Below, piece by piece: positions 8,505 through 16,551 of a stretch of DNA of 64,000 nt; position 1 is the stretch's first letter, and every line of letters begins with the position of its first letter. The stretch is from Petrocella atlantisensis (GTDB taxonomy: Bacteria > Bacillota > Clostridia > Lachnospirales > Vallitaleaceae), in contig NZ_LR130778.1 of NCBI RefSeq assembly GCF_900538275.1, positions 1,774,001-1,838,000 of the forward strand. Direction: 5' to 3'. Under the pieces are notes generated by a model. That model made no database searches, was not told the origin of the DNA, and was given only the letters and a program-made list of their open reading frames with translations. A program made the translations under genes and the position numbers.

Positions 8505-8660
8505 TTTTTCAAAATACTTCTGATATACTTCATAACCTGACAGCCCAATGTTGATCGTCTTGATTAGGACTTTTACAATCTTTTTTGTAACTTTCAAACG
8601 TTTGGTCCATCTAATGGTTTTTTTAATACGTTTGAGTATACTACCTTTTTTTGATGACAT
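8472..8660 (-). CDS. Small basic protein of unknown function
   Basis: A 62-residue ORF that I do not recognise. It is strongly basic (MSSKKGSILKRIKKTIRWTK), has no membrane segment and has one mildly hydrophobic stretch (VLIKTINIGLSGYEVYQ). Its ATG overlaps the mtnN stop (TGATG), implying translational coupling; a TTG one codon earlier is a less likely start. The last residues (KQRKTSQI) and the stop lie in a 56-bp perfect palindrome that probably also terminates the transcript. Coupling and operon position support a real gene; a nucleic-acid-binding or membrane-surface role is only a guess from charge. Confidence 0.55.
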   Translation of the reverse strand: MSSKKGSILKRIKKTIRWTKRLKVTKKIVKVLIKTINIGLSGYEVYQKYFEKQIKQRKTSQI

Positions 8661-9358
8661 CAAATCAACTCCAACATTTTTATGATAATCTTACAGGAAT
8701 TAGAAGCTGCCAGCTGTGTGAATTCGTTGAAGTTCATTTCTGCTGAGTCGTCTGCCTTATCCGAAATGGATCGAATGATGACAAAAGGTATCTTATTCAA
8801 ATAAGATGCTTGTGCCACAGCAGCACCTTCCATTTCCGTACAATAAGCATCAAACTTATCCAATAGCCATTTCTTTTTTTTAAGATCGGATATAAATTGA
8901 TCACCACTCACAATCCGCTCAACATATACATTGGTCGCTGAGCTTAAAACATCCGTCGCATTTTTTGCAATTTTAATCAAATGTTGGTCCGCTTTGTAAG
9001 CAATGCATCCCATCCTTGGAACTTCTCCTAGAGCATAACCAAAGCCAGTTGCATCCATATCATGTTGAATCGTATCCCTTGATATGACCACATCCCCAAT
9101 ATTCAGAACATCACTAAGACCCCCTGCAACGCCAGTATTAATTATGGCATCTACATGAAAACAATCTATTAGGATCTGCGTGCAAACCGCAGAATTTACT
9201 TTTCCGACACCGCCTTTTACGACTACAACTGATGCACCACTCATTGAACCCACATAGAACTCAAGAGAAGCTATGGAACGCACTTCCTTTAATTCCATTT
9301 TCTCTTTTAACGTCAGTACTTCTTCTTCCATAGCTCCAATAATGCCGATTATCTCCAT
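8660..9358 (-). CDS. mtnN: 5'-methylthioadenosine/S-adenosylhomocysteine nucleosidase
   Basis: Hydrolyses MTA and SAH (and 5'-deoxyadenosine) to adenine and the thioribose product, clearing by-products of SAM-dependent reactions. The product is 232 residues, full length. Family motifs are visible: GIIGAMEEEV at the start with the catalytic glutamate near 11-12, NTGVAGGL, the substrate motif TEMEGAA, and SISDKAD with the catalytic aspartate. The AAGGAGG ribosome site is correctly placed. The next gene overlaps its stop. Its neighbour is a radical-SAM enzyme, and 5'-deoxyadenosine is a radical-SAM by-product, so the pairing makes chemical sense, though they are separate transcripts. Confidence 0.97.
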   Translation of the reverse strand: MEIIGIIGAMEEEVLTLKEKMELKEVRSIASLEFYVGSMSGASVVVVKGGVGKVNSAVCTQILIDCFHVDAIINTGVAGGLSDVLNIGDVVISRDTIQHDMDATGFGYALGEVPRMGCIAYKADQHLIKIAKNATDVLSSATNVYVERIVSGDQFISDLKKKKWLLDKFDAYCTEMEGAAVAQASYLNKIPFVIIRSISDKADDSAEMNFNEFTQLAASNSCKIIIKMLELI

Positions 9359-9477
9359 TAATAATCCTCCTTTTTCAAAACTAATTAACTTTATACGCCC
9401 TGTCTTTTTATTATAACATATTTTGCAGAAGTTACTATATTATTGATTGTTTAATATTCATGCATTCCTTATTCAGA

Positions 9478-9525
9478 CAATACAGAGAATAAAGCCACCA
9501 ACCGGCAGCCTTATTCTCTGTATTG
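9478..9525. terminator. Long hairpin between PhoH gene and mtnN promoter region
   Basis: CAATACAGAGAATAA (from 9478) pairs with TTATTCTCTGTATTG (to 9525) around a GC-rich centre. It lies 29 bases after the PhoH stop on the minus strand and probably ends that transcript, although no strong T run follows. Confidence 0.7.
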
Positions 9526-9553
9526 TAATCATTTCATACTTAGTTATAAGATA

Positions 9554-10921
9554 TTACATATTTCGTTCTGCTACTTCTGCAAGAGGACTACGCTCAACCC
9601 GTTTTAGAGTCACATGGCCTGTTATACCAAAAGCCTTCATTTTCTCTACTGTGTAAATCAAACCATTGGATCTGGCGTCCACGTAATGATTGTCAATCTG
9701 GTTGTCACTAGGATCTCCCAAAAAGATGAACTTGGAATTATGACCAGCTCTTGTAAGCATAAGCTTTGCTAAGTGGGGTGTCATTTCTTGCGCCTCGTCA
9801 ACAATAATGAAAGAGTTGGTAAAGGTTCGACCCCGCATATAAGTGAATGTTTTCGTCTCAATAATGCCCCTTTGCCTATACTGATCTATAAAATCATCTA
9901 CAGTAAACGTTGGCTTCTGGCTATTATAACGCTGTTCTTTTTGACTCTCTTTATTCAAATCTTTTAAGTCTGTTAAGTTCTCAATTGCATCATAGAAGCT
10001 ACCCATCCATGGCTTAAGTTTTTCAACTTCCGTACCCGGTAAGTAACCGATATCTTCTCCGGCAGGTACAACCGGTCTTACGAAAACTATTTTTCTGTAA
10101 CGGTTTGACTCAATGACATTCTGAAGTGCTGCAGCTGTAGACAATATGGTCTTACCCGATCCTGCTCCACCTGTGATCGTAACAAAATGTATGTCCGGAT
10201 TCATCAGTAATTCAAAGGCCATCTTCTGTTCTCTATTAATTGGTGTCAAGCCCCAGGCTGTCTCATTCACATATTTTAGAGGTACAATCTTTTGCCCGTC
10301 AAATCTGGCAAGAACTTCATGACCTGAACGGTTACTGCTTTTAATATGTAGAAATTGGTTTGGATGATACTTTTGTTTTATAGTATCTTCCGGAACAAAA
10401 CCACCAGCATATATTGCATCAATCATTTCTGATGGCCACTCTACGTCAGCATATCCTGTATAGATTTGGTCATTATCAATCTTATCATTTTCAAAGTCTT
10501 GCACCTCAATACCTAAAGAACTGGCCTTGATATGCATATAAACATCTTTAGTGACTAGAATTGTTTTGATATCTTGATTGGCATTTTGAAGATTTTTGAC
10601 CACTGCTATTATTTTCGAATCATTCTTACTTAGGTCGACACCGTTTGGGAGTACCTCTGTATCTAAGTAATTCTGTTCCACTTTAACGATGCCACCATTT
10701 TCTAGTGCAATACCTTCTGATATATTGCCTTTACTCATCAATGTTTGTAATTCTTTAGCGACATGTCTGGCATGAAATCCAACCAACCCATCTCTCTTTT
10801 TTAAATTATCTAATTCTTCAATACATAAAATGGGGATGATGACGTTGTTGTCAGAAAACTTATACATGAACTTAGGATCGTGTATCATAACATTGGTGTC
10901 AATAACATAGTTTTTTACCAT
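9554..10921 (-). CDS. PhoH family ATPase with N-terminal PIN domain (YlaK-like)
   Basis: 455 residues. An N-terminal PIN nuclease domain (about 1-130; VIDTNVMIHD with acidic D8, and CIEELDNLKK) is followed by a PhoH ATPase domain with the P-loop GGAGSGKT near residue 250 and Walker B FIIVDEAQEM. PIN-PhoH proteins are cytoplasmic ATP-dependent RNA-unwinding and cleaving enzymes, linked in some species to toxin-antitoxin or phosphate and stress responses. No antitoxin-like partner lies upstream: the adjacent DNA at 11023-11143 is a family A repeat. It is probably a single-gene transcript ending at 9478-9525. ATG at 10921 follows GGAGG. Confidence 0.94.
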   Translation of the reverse strand: MVKNYVIDTNVMIHDPKFMYKFSDNNVIIPILCIEELDNLKKRDGLVGFHARHVAKELQTLMSKGNISEGIALENGGIVKVEQNYLDTEVLPNGVDLSKNDSKIIAVVKNLQNANQDIKTILVTKDVYMHIKASSLGIEVQDFENDKIDNDQIYTGYADVEWPSEMIDAIYAGGFVPEDTIKQKYHPNQFLHIKSSNRSGHEVLARFDGQKIVPLKYVNETAWGLTPINREQKMAFELLMNPDIHFVTITGGAGSGKTILSTAAALQNVIESNRYRKIVFVRPVVPAGEDIGYLPGTEVEKLKPWMGSFYDAIENLTDLKDLNKESQKEQRYNSQKPTFTVDDFIDQYRQRGIIETKTFTYMRGRTFTNSFIIVDEAQEMTPHLAKLMLTRAGHNSKFIFLGDPSDNQIDNHYVDARSNGLIYTVEKMKAFGITGHVTLKRVERSPLAEVAERNM

Positions 10922-11022
10922 AACATCCGCCTCCTAGAATCGTATTGCAAGTCATAATATGCTGTTTCGTTTTGTTATATTATAATTTTATCATACAATG
11001 GACCCATATTCTATTTAAATAT

Positions 11023-11143
11023 TGGTTAAGGTATCATAACTATATAGTTGAACTTTCGCATACAATATATAGTTATGAATGTATCAACGTAATCTATATA
11101 TTGTATGTGAATTTAGTGAAACTTAGTTTTGACCCTTTAACCA
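11023..11143 (-). repeat. Family A MITE-like repeat, full-length copy
   Basis: This 121-bp element is bounded by TGGTTAAGGT and the inverse ending CCCTTTAACCA. Inside is a second inverted repeat, CATACAATATATAG against CTATATATTGTATG, so the whole element can fold into one long hairpin. It is inverted relative to the copy at 57917-58035. No ORF in it is credible, and no clear target-site duplication is visible. It fills most of the gap between the PhoH and thymidine kinase genes. Confidence 0.85.
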
Positions 11144-11154
11144 AAATTGTAAAA

Positions 11155-11751
11155 TCATACACCTTTCAACTCTTTTTCAATTGGTGGGTTTACATAACAA
11201 TTGTAGCAAACCGGTAAATATTTTTCTAAACCACCTATGTCTATAGGGTTACCCTTATACTCTGGCTTGCCTTCAACCAACTTAAGGTTATGTGTTGCTT
11301 TGCTGGCGCAATACCAACATATCGTCTTGATTTCCTCTAGTTTATCCGAGAGCTCAAATAACCTTTTGGATGCCTCAAAAAGCTCCAAGGTATAGCTTAC
11401 CCTAAGTCCATAACATATAACAGGGGTATTGAATCGTACAACAATATCTCGCAATTGATCAATATGCTTGGATGACAACATCTGTGCCTCATCCACCAGT
11501 ACACAGTCTATTTTTTCTTTTTTGTTTAAATGCTCAATAAATACATCAACAACATTGGTATCTGTATCAATCATCTCTGCTTTCAATTCAAAGCCGGCTC
11601 TAGTTGATATGTTACCATTAGACCTTGTATCCATGAAGGGTATCATTAGCAGTACTTTTTTTCCTTGTGTTTCATAGTTGTGTGCCGTTGCTATCAGGTT
11701 TAACGATTTTGCAGAAAAAACGGTTCCATACTTGAAGAATAATTTTGCCAT
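11155..11751 (-). CDS. tdk: Thymidine kinase
   Basis: Type II (TK1-like) thymidine kinase, 198 residues, phosphorylating thymidine in the salvage pathway. VLVDEAQML (Walker B with the catalytic region), CYGLR and the thymidine-contact region near the C terminus match the E. coli-like subgroup. Zinc cysteines appear as CWYC and CYNC. The P-loop reads G9-TVFSA-K15-S16: the glycine normally before the lysine is alanine (A14). That is unusual though possibly tolerated, since the strand-turn-helix remains. It ends 11 bases from a family A repeat, and its promoter lies in the AT-rich region above 11752. Confidence 0.93.
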   Translation of the reverse strand: MAKLFFKYGTVFSAKSLNLIATAHNYETQGKKVLLMIPFMDTRSNGNISTRAGFELKAEMIDTDTNVVDVFIEHLNKKEKIDCVLVDEAQMLSSKHIDQLRDIVVRFNTPVICYGLRVSYTLELFEASKRLFELSDKLEEIKTICWYCASKATHNLKLVEGKPEYKGNPIDIGGLEKYLPVCYNCYVNPPIEKELKGV

Positions 11752-11837
11752 TTTGCTCTCTCTCTTTCATTCTCAAAATTCATAAAATTAATATCTTAAT
11801 GTGCTTTTATTATGATTTTTCATTAATAATGTGTGAA

Positions 11838-11881
11838 CTATCCACACAATTCTGTTGATAACTGTTATTATCTGTGGGTAA
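11838..11881. promoter_or_regulatory. Cluster of three near-consensus DnaA boxes
   Basis: Within 44 bp lie CTATCCACA (11838-11846), TGTTGATAA (11853-11861) and TGTGGGTAA (11873-11881). Each is one base from the DnaA box TTATCCACA or its complement. The 11752-12100 stretch is AT-rich, holds the tdk promoter side, and otherwise shows nothing recognisable. Binding is inferred. Confidence 0.5.
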
Positions 11882-12100
11882 CTAGTGCTTTATGCCTGTT
11901 TTTTGTATTTTATTGATGTTTGCTCCAATATAGTTTACTCGAATATGGCTTTCACGTCAAACAACCTTTCAACCGTCCTAAATGATAGATATTTTCTCAT
12001 ATTTTTTGTAGTGAAACCTTCAGGCTTATGATATACTCTGAAGTGGAGAGTATGATAATAATTTCACCAAAATACAGATATGGGGACGTGAATTTGCCAC

Positions 12101-13162
12101 ATGGAACTTTATAAAGCACTTGCAACCAGCGACTTAAAAGAAGAATTCAAAAATCTATGTCACAACCTATTCATAGAGACTGGTATGGACATTGACATGC
12201 AAACAAAATCAGAGCATGGCATCGATATGCTTATTCAGTGTGATGCCGAACATTGTGCTGTCGTAGAAATTAAGCTTTATCGGTCAAAAAAAGTTGCCCT
12301 TGACACCATCGAACAGGCTGTTTTCCATCTTAAGAGGGTCAATGATGCTATTCATGGCAGTCATTTGATCTTGATCGTTTCCACTTTTGTACCTGATGAC
12401 TGGGTACAGTTAGTGAAAAGTAGATTTGGTATCACCTTATGGGATCAAAATGATCTTATTCATATGTCTAAAGATTTACACCCTTTGGCTTCAGAGTTTA
12501 TTGATTTCTTTGAACGTATCAACCCACCTATCGAAACAAAAAAAATTACCGTTCCTAATCCTTATAAGCGTTTGGCCTCTATACATACCTTTACCGAGAC
12601 CACCGTTAAACCCTTTTGTCACAAAGCCTTTATCGGTCATGATCTCTACTTAAACTTAGTCAAAAAAAATAACCGTTCTAATAGTTGGACCAAATTCGAG
12701 AATAATGTCTTTGATATCATGAAACATTTATTCGGTAAAGATTTAAGTGGTTGGTACAAAAACTTAAAAATGGATTCAAGCCACAACCGATTCGAAATGG
12801 TATGTCGCATCAATTCAAAACATGATTTTTGGAATCAGTTGGCCCTGGATTTTAATACAAGGTACATTTTTTTCGAATGTAAAGACTACAAAGAAGTTTT
12901 TGGTTATAAAAATGTATCATCCGATGATGTGAATGTTCTAGGACAGGCACTAAGAGCTATTGGCCTTATTGTTACTAAAAGTGATGATGAGAACTATCCT
13001 GATTTTAAAAGTCAAGGGGCCTTTTATGATAATGGTAAATTATTGTTGCATTTAACGGAATTTGATATCTATAGAATGTTGCTTGATAAAGATATGGGCA
13101 ATGACACCACCAGTCTTCTAAAAGAAAAAATTGACGATGCAATGATTCAGATACGCCTTTAG
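12101..13162 (+). CDS. Orphan protein with two PD-(D/E)XK-like nuclease domains
   Basis: 353 residues. The N-terminal half resembles an Mrr/restriction-type PD-(D/E)XK fold: D42 (HGIDMLI) is followed by E56-I-K58 (AVVEIKLYRS) and a conserved-looking IEQA helix. The C-terminal half carries a second set: D250, then E259-C-K261 (YIFFECKDY), followed by a glutamine-containing helix (VNVLGQALRAIGL). No methyltransferase, helicase or specificity subunit adjoins, so it is not an obvious restriction system. It is the only plus-strand gene in its neighbourhood and is flanked by DnaA-box-like sites. A nuclease or DNA-binding role is inferred from motifs. ATG at 12101 with GGGGA upstream is a modest start signal. 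Confidence 0.7.
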   Translation: MELYKALATSDLKEEFKNLCHNLFIETGMDIDMQTKSEHGIDMLIQCDAEHCAVVEIKLYRSKKVALDTIEQAVFHLKRVNDAIHGSHLILIVSTFVPDDWVQLVKSRFGITLWDQNDLIHMSKDLHPLASEFIDFFERINPPIETKKITVPNPYKRLASIHTFTETTVKPFCHKAFIGHDLYLNLVKKNNRSNSWTKFENNVFDIMKHLFGKDLSGWYKNLKMDSSHNRFEMVCRINSKHDFWNQLALDFNTRYIFFECKDYKEVFGYKNVSSDDVNVLGQALRAIGLIVTKSDDENYPDFKSQGAFYDNGKLLLHLTEFDIYRMLLDKDMGNDTTSLLKEKIDDAMIQIRL

Positions 13163-13180
13163 ATTATTCACACTATCCCA

Positions 13181-13283
13181 TGTGGATAACTTTCTATTTT
13201 TTAGAAGGTAGAATTCTTAATAATCCTCTTAAACCTTGTGGAACATACGTTCTGTAGTTTTAATTGATTATAACTTATACACA
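13181..13283. promoter_or_regulatory. DnaA boxes downstream of nuclease-like gene
   Basis: TGTGGATAA at 13181-13189 is an exact DnaA box on the complementary strand, and TTATACACA at 13275-13283 fits the relaxed TTWTNCACA form. The second sits inside a short inverted repeat, ATAACTT/AAGTTAT. DnaA binding is inferred. Confidence 0.5.
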
Positions 13284-13321
13284 AGTTATACCCAATTCTA
13301 TGATTCGGGCGGCTTGTGCAT

Positions 13322-13368
13322 AGTAAAAGCTATTCCACCATAGACTACTTGGTTGAATAGCTTTTACT
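13322..13368. terminator. Bidirectional hairpin terminator
   Basis: AGTAAAAGCTATTC (13322-13335) pairs with GAATAGCTTTTACT (13355-13368). It lies between the convergent nuclease-like gene and the hypothetical gene at 13376. Confidence 0.8.
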
Positions 13369-13375
13369 GGTCCTA

Positions 13376-13702
13376 TTAAAATTTGTTAATGATAATATCC
13401 TCCAAATCCTGATTATGCTTTTTTATAAGAATATGTCCGCGTACCTTCGTGTTATATGTGGTTCTCAATTCCTCTACAAAAAGCTTGGGATCTTTTGGAA
13501 CGGATATACTGTCAATACTACGATAATCTATGGTTACGCTATGGATACCTGTTGTTATTGTCGGTCTTGGCTTGAACATGTTTAGATTTTGGCTACCCAG
13601 AAGCTTACTGATGTTATTATCAAGTTCTTGTGCTTCACGATAAATCCATTTGTCTACATATATGATACCACCAATTATGTTGAAGCTGTTATTCACGGCC
13701 AT
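13376..13702 (-). CDS. Hypothetical protein
   Basis: About 108 residues, no recognised family. It is soluble and mixed charged/hydrophobic, with a central IHSVTIDYRSIDSISV segment that could be beta-strand and no cysteine motif or signal peptide. I chose ATG at 13702 or GTG at 13696 because GAGGTG lies at 13703-13708; spacing favours the GTG. The frame is open further to 13741, but that longer start has no ribosome site. It sits between a terminator and a 34-bp palindrome. It could be a small regulatory or phage-remnant protein; nothing decides this. Confidence 0.5.
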   Translation of the reverse strand: MAVNNSFNIIGGIIYVDKWIYREAQELDNNISKLLGSQNLNMFKPRPTITTGIHSVTIDYRSIDSISVPKDPKLFVEELRTTYNTKVRGHILIKKHNQDLEDIIINKF

Positions 13703-13781
13703 CACCTCAACTTTATTGTATAATGGTTTTTTCTCTGACACAATGGATATTTATTACTAAATTTAGTTATATATTTATTAT

Positions 13782-13815
13782 ATGCAACTGTATTGTATAT
13801 ACAATACAGTTGCAT
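13782..13815. repeat. 34-bp perfect palindrome
   Basis: ATGCAACTGTATTGTAT (13782-13798) is directly followed by its exact reverse complement (13799-13815). With no loop it looks more like a protein-binding operator than a terminator. It lies 80 bases upstream of the hypothetical gene and before a family B repeat. Confidence 0.75.
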
Positions 13816-13894
13816 CCCTATTATGTATATTACTTTTCTATTAAATTGTAAAACCCTATATTCATAACTATAAATTTTTGTTATCATATATATA

Positions 13895-14026
13895 CAAGAA
13901 AAGAAGCTTCGCTTCGTTATGAGCTCTGCTCATATTTCTGAACGGTTCGAAAGGAAACATCATTGATAGTTAATGCGATGCTTCAACGCATTAACTATAG
14001 AATAATCTTTCCTAGAGAAGAATAGA
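13895..14026 (+). repeat. Family B structured repeat, full copy
   Basis: In order: stem I GAAGC/GCTTC, stem II ATGAGC/GCTCAT, then an outer arm AAGGAAA that pairs with TTTCCT near the end and encloses a long inner stem with arms AGTTAATGCG and CGCATTAACT. The tail reads CTAGAGAAGAA. Only intergenic copies occur. This one ends about 20 bases before the TTG start of the PerM gene, so it would be in that gene's leader. Confidence 0.85.
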
Positions 14027-14046
14027 ACACTTTTTAAGGAGGCTCC

Positions 14047-15261
14047 TTGTTGAAGATTAATCATAACCTAAAATATACTACAATTGCCATCTATACCGTC
14101 TTCGTTTTTTTCGCTTGTATTCTTGTATATAAAATCGTGTTTTCATGGGACGACTCTATGGATTTTATTAGCAGTATCCTTGGCCTAATGTCCCCTTTCA
14201 TTTTTGCTCTTCTGATTGCTTTTTTTATAAGTCCGATGGTCAATTTCTTAGAAAGTCAATTGATAAATCGAATAAAGCTAAAAGGGCATATGATTAAATC
14301 TTTAAAAATCAGGCGTGTCCTGTCCATTATACTTTCCTATTTTATCGTTATTGGTAGTATTACGTTTTTATTTGCCATTGTAATGCCTCAAGTTCTTAGA
14401 AGTTTTGCAGATATCTCTGACAAATTACCTGGTTACATTGATTCTGTCATTGAGTGGTCAAAAACGGCATCCTTCTCCTTTGGAACAGAAAACTATTCCA
14501 TTGACTTCAAGATCTTAAGTGCCTTCGTTTCGGAAAACATCCCTCAAACACTGGAGCAAATTACCGATATTTTCAATCAATTCATGCCCGAGATTTTAAA
14601 TTTTACAAAGAATATTGCATCTGTTGTTATGAATCTTTTCTTTGGGTTTATCATCGCTGTTTACTTAATCTATAACAAGGAAGCCTATCTTAAGAGTGCC
14701 GGACGGTTTATAACAGCAATTATACCGCCTAATTCCAATGAAGCAACGTTTAAGACATTCAAAGAAAGCCATCGTATCTTTTCAAGTTTTTTTATTGGCA
14801 AATTACTAGATAGCTTGATTATCGGTCTTTTATGTTTTTTTATACTTCTAATTGCAAAAATTCCATACCCTATATTAATCAGTGTTATTGTCGGTATAAC
14901 CAATATGATTCCCTACTTCGGTCCATTCATCGGTGGTTTCGTCGGTATCTTATTTCTCCTCATCGGTTCTCCTGAAAAAGTGATTTTGTTTACCATTATC
15001 ATATTAGCCTTACAACAATTTGACGGTAATATACTAGGTCCAAAGATTCTAGGCGACTCAACAGGTCTTGAACCTTTTTGGGTAATTTTTGCCATCATTC
15101 TTTTTGGGGGCATGTTTGGCTTTGTAGGTATGTTTGTCGGTGTTCCTGTTTTTGCCGTTTTCAAAAATATTATCGATCATGTTATTGATCGGAACTACAA
15201 TAAAAAAATTGCTCTCATTGAATCCTTAAATGATGCTGATGTCAATCCTTATAAACTATAA
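14047..15261 (+). CDS. AI-2E family transporter (PerM/YtvI-like membrane protein)
   Basis: 404-residue polytopic membrane protein of the AI-2E/PerM family, with about eight hydrophobic segments: two N-terminal ones (residues 12-60), one near 95-115, a long soluble loop (about 125-195), and a C-terminal block with the conserved GITNMIPYFGPFIGG and GLEPFWVIFAIILFGGMFGFVGMFVGVP. Family members export small molecules or ions; the substrate is unknown here. The start is TTG: two TTG codons (14047, 14050) follow AAGGAGG, and the second has the better spacing. It is a single-gene unit with a strong terminator. A family B repeat lies immediately upstream. Confidence 0.93.
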   Translation: MLKINHNLKYTTIAIYTVFVFFACILVYKIVFSWDDSMDFISSILGLMSPFIFALLIAFFISPMVNFLESQLINRIKLKGHMIKSLKIRRVLSIILSYFIVIGSITFLFAIVMPQVLRSFADISDKLPGYIDSVIEWSKTASFSFGTENYSIDFKILSAFVSENIPQTLEQITDIFNQFMPEILNFTKNIASVVMNLFFGFIIAVYLIYNKEAYLKSAGRFITAIIPPNSNEATFKTFKESHRIFSSFFIGKLLDSLIIGLLCFFILLIAKIPYPILISVIVGITNMIPYFGPFIGGFVGILFLLIGSPEKVILFTIIILALQQFDGNILGPKILGDSTGLEPFWVIFAIILFGGMFGFVGMFVGVPVFAVFKNIIDHVIDRNYNKKIALIESLNDADVNPYKL

Positions 15262-15283
15262 AATCACTAAGTATGTATTCAAA

Positions 15284-15325
15284 AAACAACCCTCTTTATA
15301 TCATCAAGATATAAGAGGGTTGTTT
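15284..15325. terminator. Bidirectional terminator
   Basis: AAACAACCCTCTT plus TATATC pairs with GATATA plus AGAGGGTTGTTT around a short loop. It separates the convergent PerM and glycosyltransferase genes. Confidence 0.88.
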
Positions 15326-15338
15326 ATATATGTGCCAT

Positions 15339-16394
15339 TTAATCTAAAAAACTAAGCATTTTTTTTGCAATATTAGCTGCATCGTTAGTATAATGTGGTC
15401 GATCGACAGAAACAGCTTTAATGTTCATATCTTTGATATGAAATTTACGTAATTCTTCTTCCGTAGTTCTAAAAGCATAGTTATTTGAGAAAAGTTTCTC
15501 TACAAGTTCTCGGTCCTCTGTATCGTCTTCATCGAGTATGCCAAATGGTACATTCAATATAAGACATTCTGCAACAGAAGACCATCCACCTTTAATTAAT
15601 GCAAATGAGCTCGCAGCTATGTAATCTTGAGTATGGGACAATCTAGCTGGTAATTTTACCACATGGACATTACCCTCAACTTCTATGGTACCTGTTGCAA
15701 AAATGGTACCTGATGGAAAATTAATCTCAAACTTTTCCTTTTTCTTCTCTACTTGACCAACTGAAAGGTATACTGCAGGCCAATAACGCTTTTTAAAATC
15801 GCCACTGCTCATTTGACTTACTTCTCTACAAACGAGACCCACATCTTCTTTTGGGCAATCAATTCCACTCATATCATCCGAGAATTCGAACCTGAATAGC
15901 ATATCCAATTGATTATACCATTTGCGGTAAATCTCAATTAAGTCCTCTTCAATCCCAAAGTTTTTAAATCGATTGTACCATGTATAATTTGAAATCCCTA
16001 CCACTTTAACTCTTAGTTTCTTAGCCACCATAATGCCTAATATACTAATATCTGTTATTACCATGGCAATCTCCATACCTTTTAACAGATTATATTGGTA
16101 TTCAATTAGGTCTTCGAATTTATTCGTATACGTACGAATGTTTTCTGTAGTGCCTTCTAAATCAACCTGATGAGAATTTTCAATGAATTTGGAATTAGCA
16201 TCTGTCTCAACATTTATAAAAGAAACCCGTTTTTCATATTTTCTAAGCTCAATTTTTGCATGATCGTTTTGTATCTTGTTAGAAGCCAATATGATATTGT
16301 AATCACTATTTTCAATTATATGTGAAATTATAGCCGCTGATCTGGTTATATGACCAAACCCACTATCTGTTACATAATATGCAATCGTTTTCAT
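15339..16394 (-). CDS. Glycosyltransferase-like protein, GT-B fold (MurG-related)
   Basis: 351 residues. The N terminus has the glycine-rich GT-B turn G12-FGH15-ITRSAAI, and the C-terminal half has FALIKGGWSSVAECLILNVPFGILDEDDTEDRE, like the nucleotide-sugar donor site of MurG-type enzymes. No signal peptide or membrane segment is seen, so it is probably cytoplasmic or peripheral. Family members move a sugar from a nucleotide donor to a lipid or small acceptor; the donor and acceptor cannot be told. It is also similar to the N-terminal part of sugar kinases that carry this domain. It is alone in its transcript, downstream of thioredoxin. The ATG at 16394 follows GGAGGTAAATA. Confidence 0.75.
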   Translation of the reverse strand: MKTIAYYVTDSGFGHITRSAAIISHIIENSDYNIILASNKIQNDHAKIELRKYEKRVSFINVETDANSKFIENSHQVDLEGTTENIRTYTNKFEDLIEYQYNLLKGMEIAMVITDISILGIMVAKKLRVKVVGISNYTWYNRFKNFGIEEDLIEIYRKWYNQLDMLFRFEFSDDMSGIDCPKEDVGLVCREVSQMSSGDFKKRYWPAVYLSVGQVEKKKEKFEINFPSGTIFATGTIEVEGNVHVVKLPARLSHTQDYIAASSFALIKGGWSSVAECLILNVPFGILDEDDTEDRELVEKLFSNNYAFRTTEEELRKFHIKDMNIKAVSVDRPHYTNDAANIAKKMLSFLD

Positions 16395-16490
16395 TATTTA
16401 CCTCCGAAATCTACTTTCTATGTTTCTGCGTATTCTTATAATACACCACTCTACATGGGATTATAACACCTGTATAGACAAAGGTCAATC

Positions 16491-16513
16491 AAGGAAGTCT
16501 TTCCTAGAGAACA
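16491..16513 (+). repeat. Family B tail fragment
   Basis: AAGGAAGTCTTTCCTAGAGA matches the closing arms of family B with the inner stem missing (AAGGAA pairs with TTTCCT across three bases). It adjoins the thioredoxin terminator. Confidence 0.55.
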
Positions 16514-16517
16514 AAAA

Positions 16518-16543
16518 AAGACGACCCCTATTAAGATCGTCTT
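16518..16543 (-). terminator. Thioredoxin gene terminator
   Basis: On the minus strand AAGACGA pairs with TCGTCTT and a run of seven T follows, directly after the trxA stop. Confidence 0.88.
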
Positions 16544-16551
16544 CGATGGTT

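Noticed and set aside
10945-11217. 90-codon plus-strand ORF
   Set aside because: It runs across a family A repeat and into the tdk 3' end, with no ribosome site or recognisable domain.
13702-13887. 61-codon minus-strand ORF
   Set aside because: It covers the 34-bp palindrome and AT-rich DNA, has no ribosome site, and overlaps the start of the better-supported gene.
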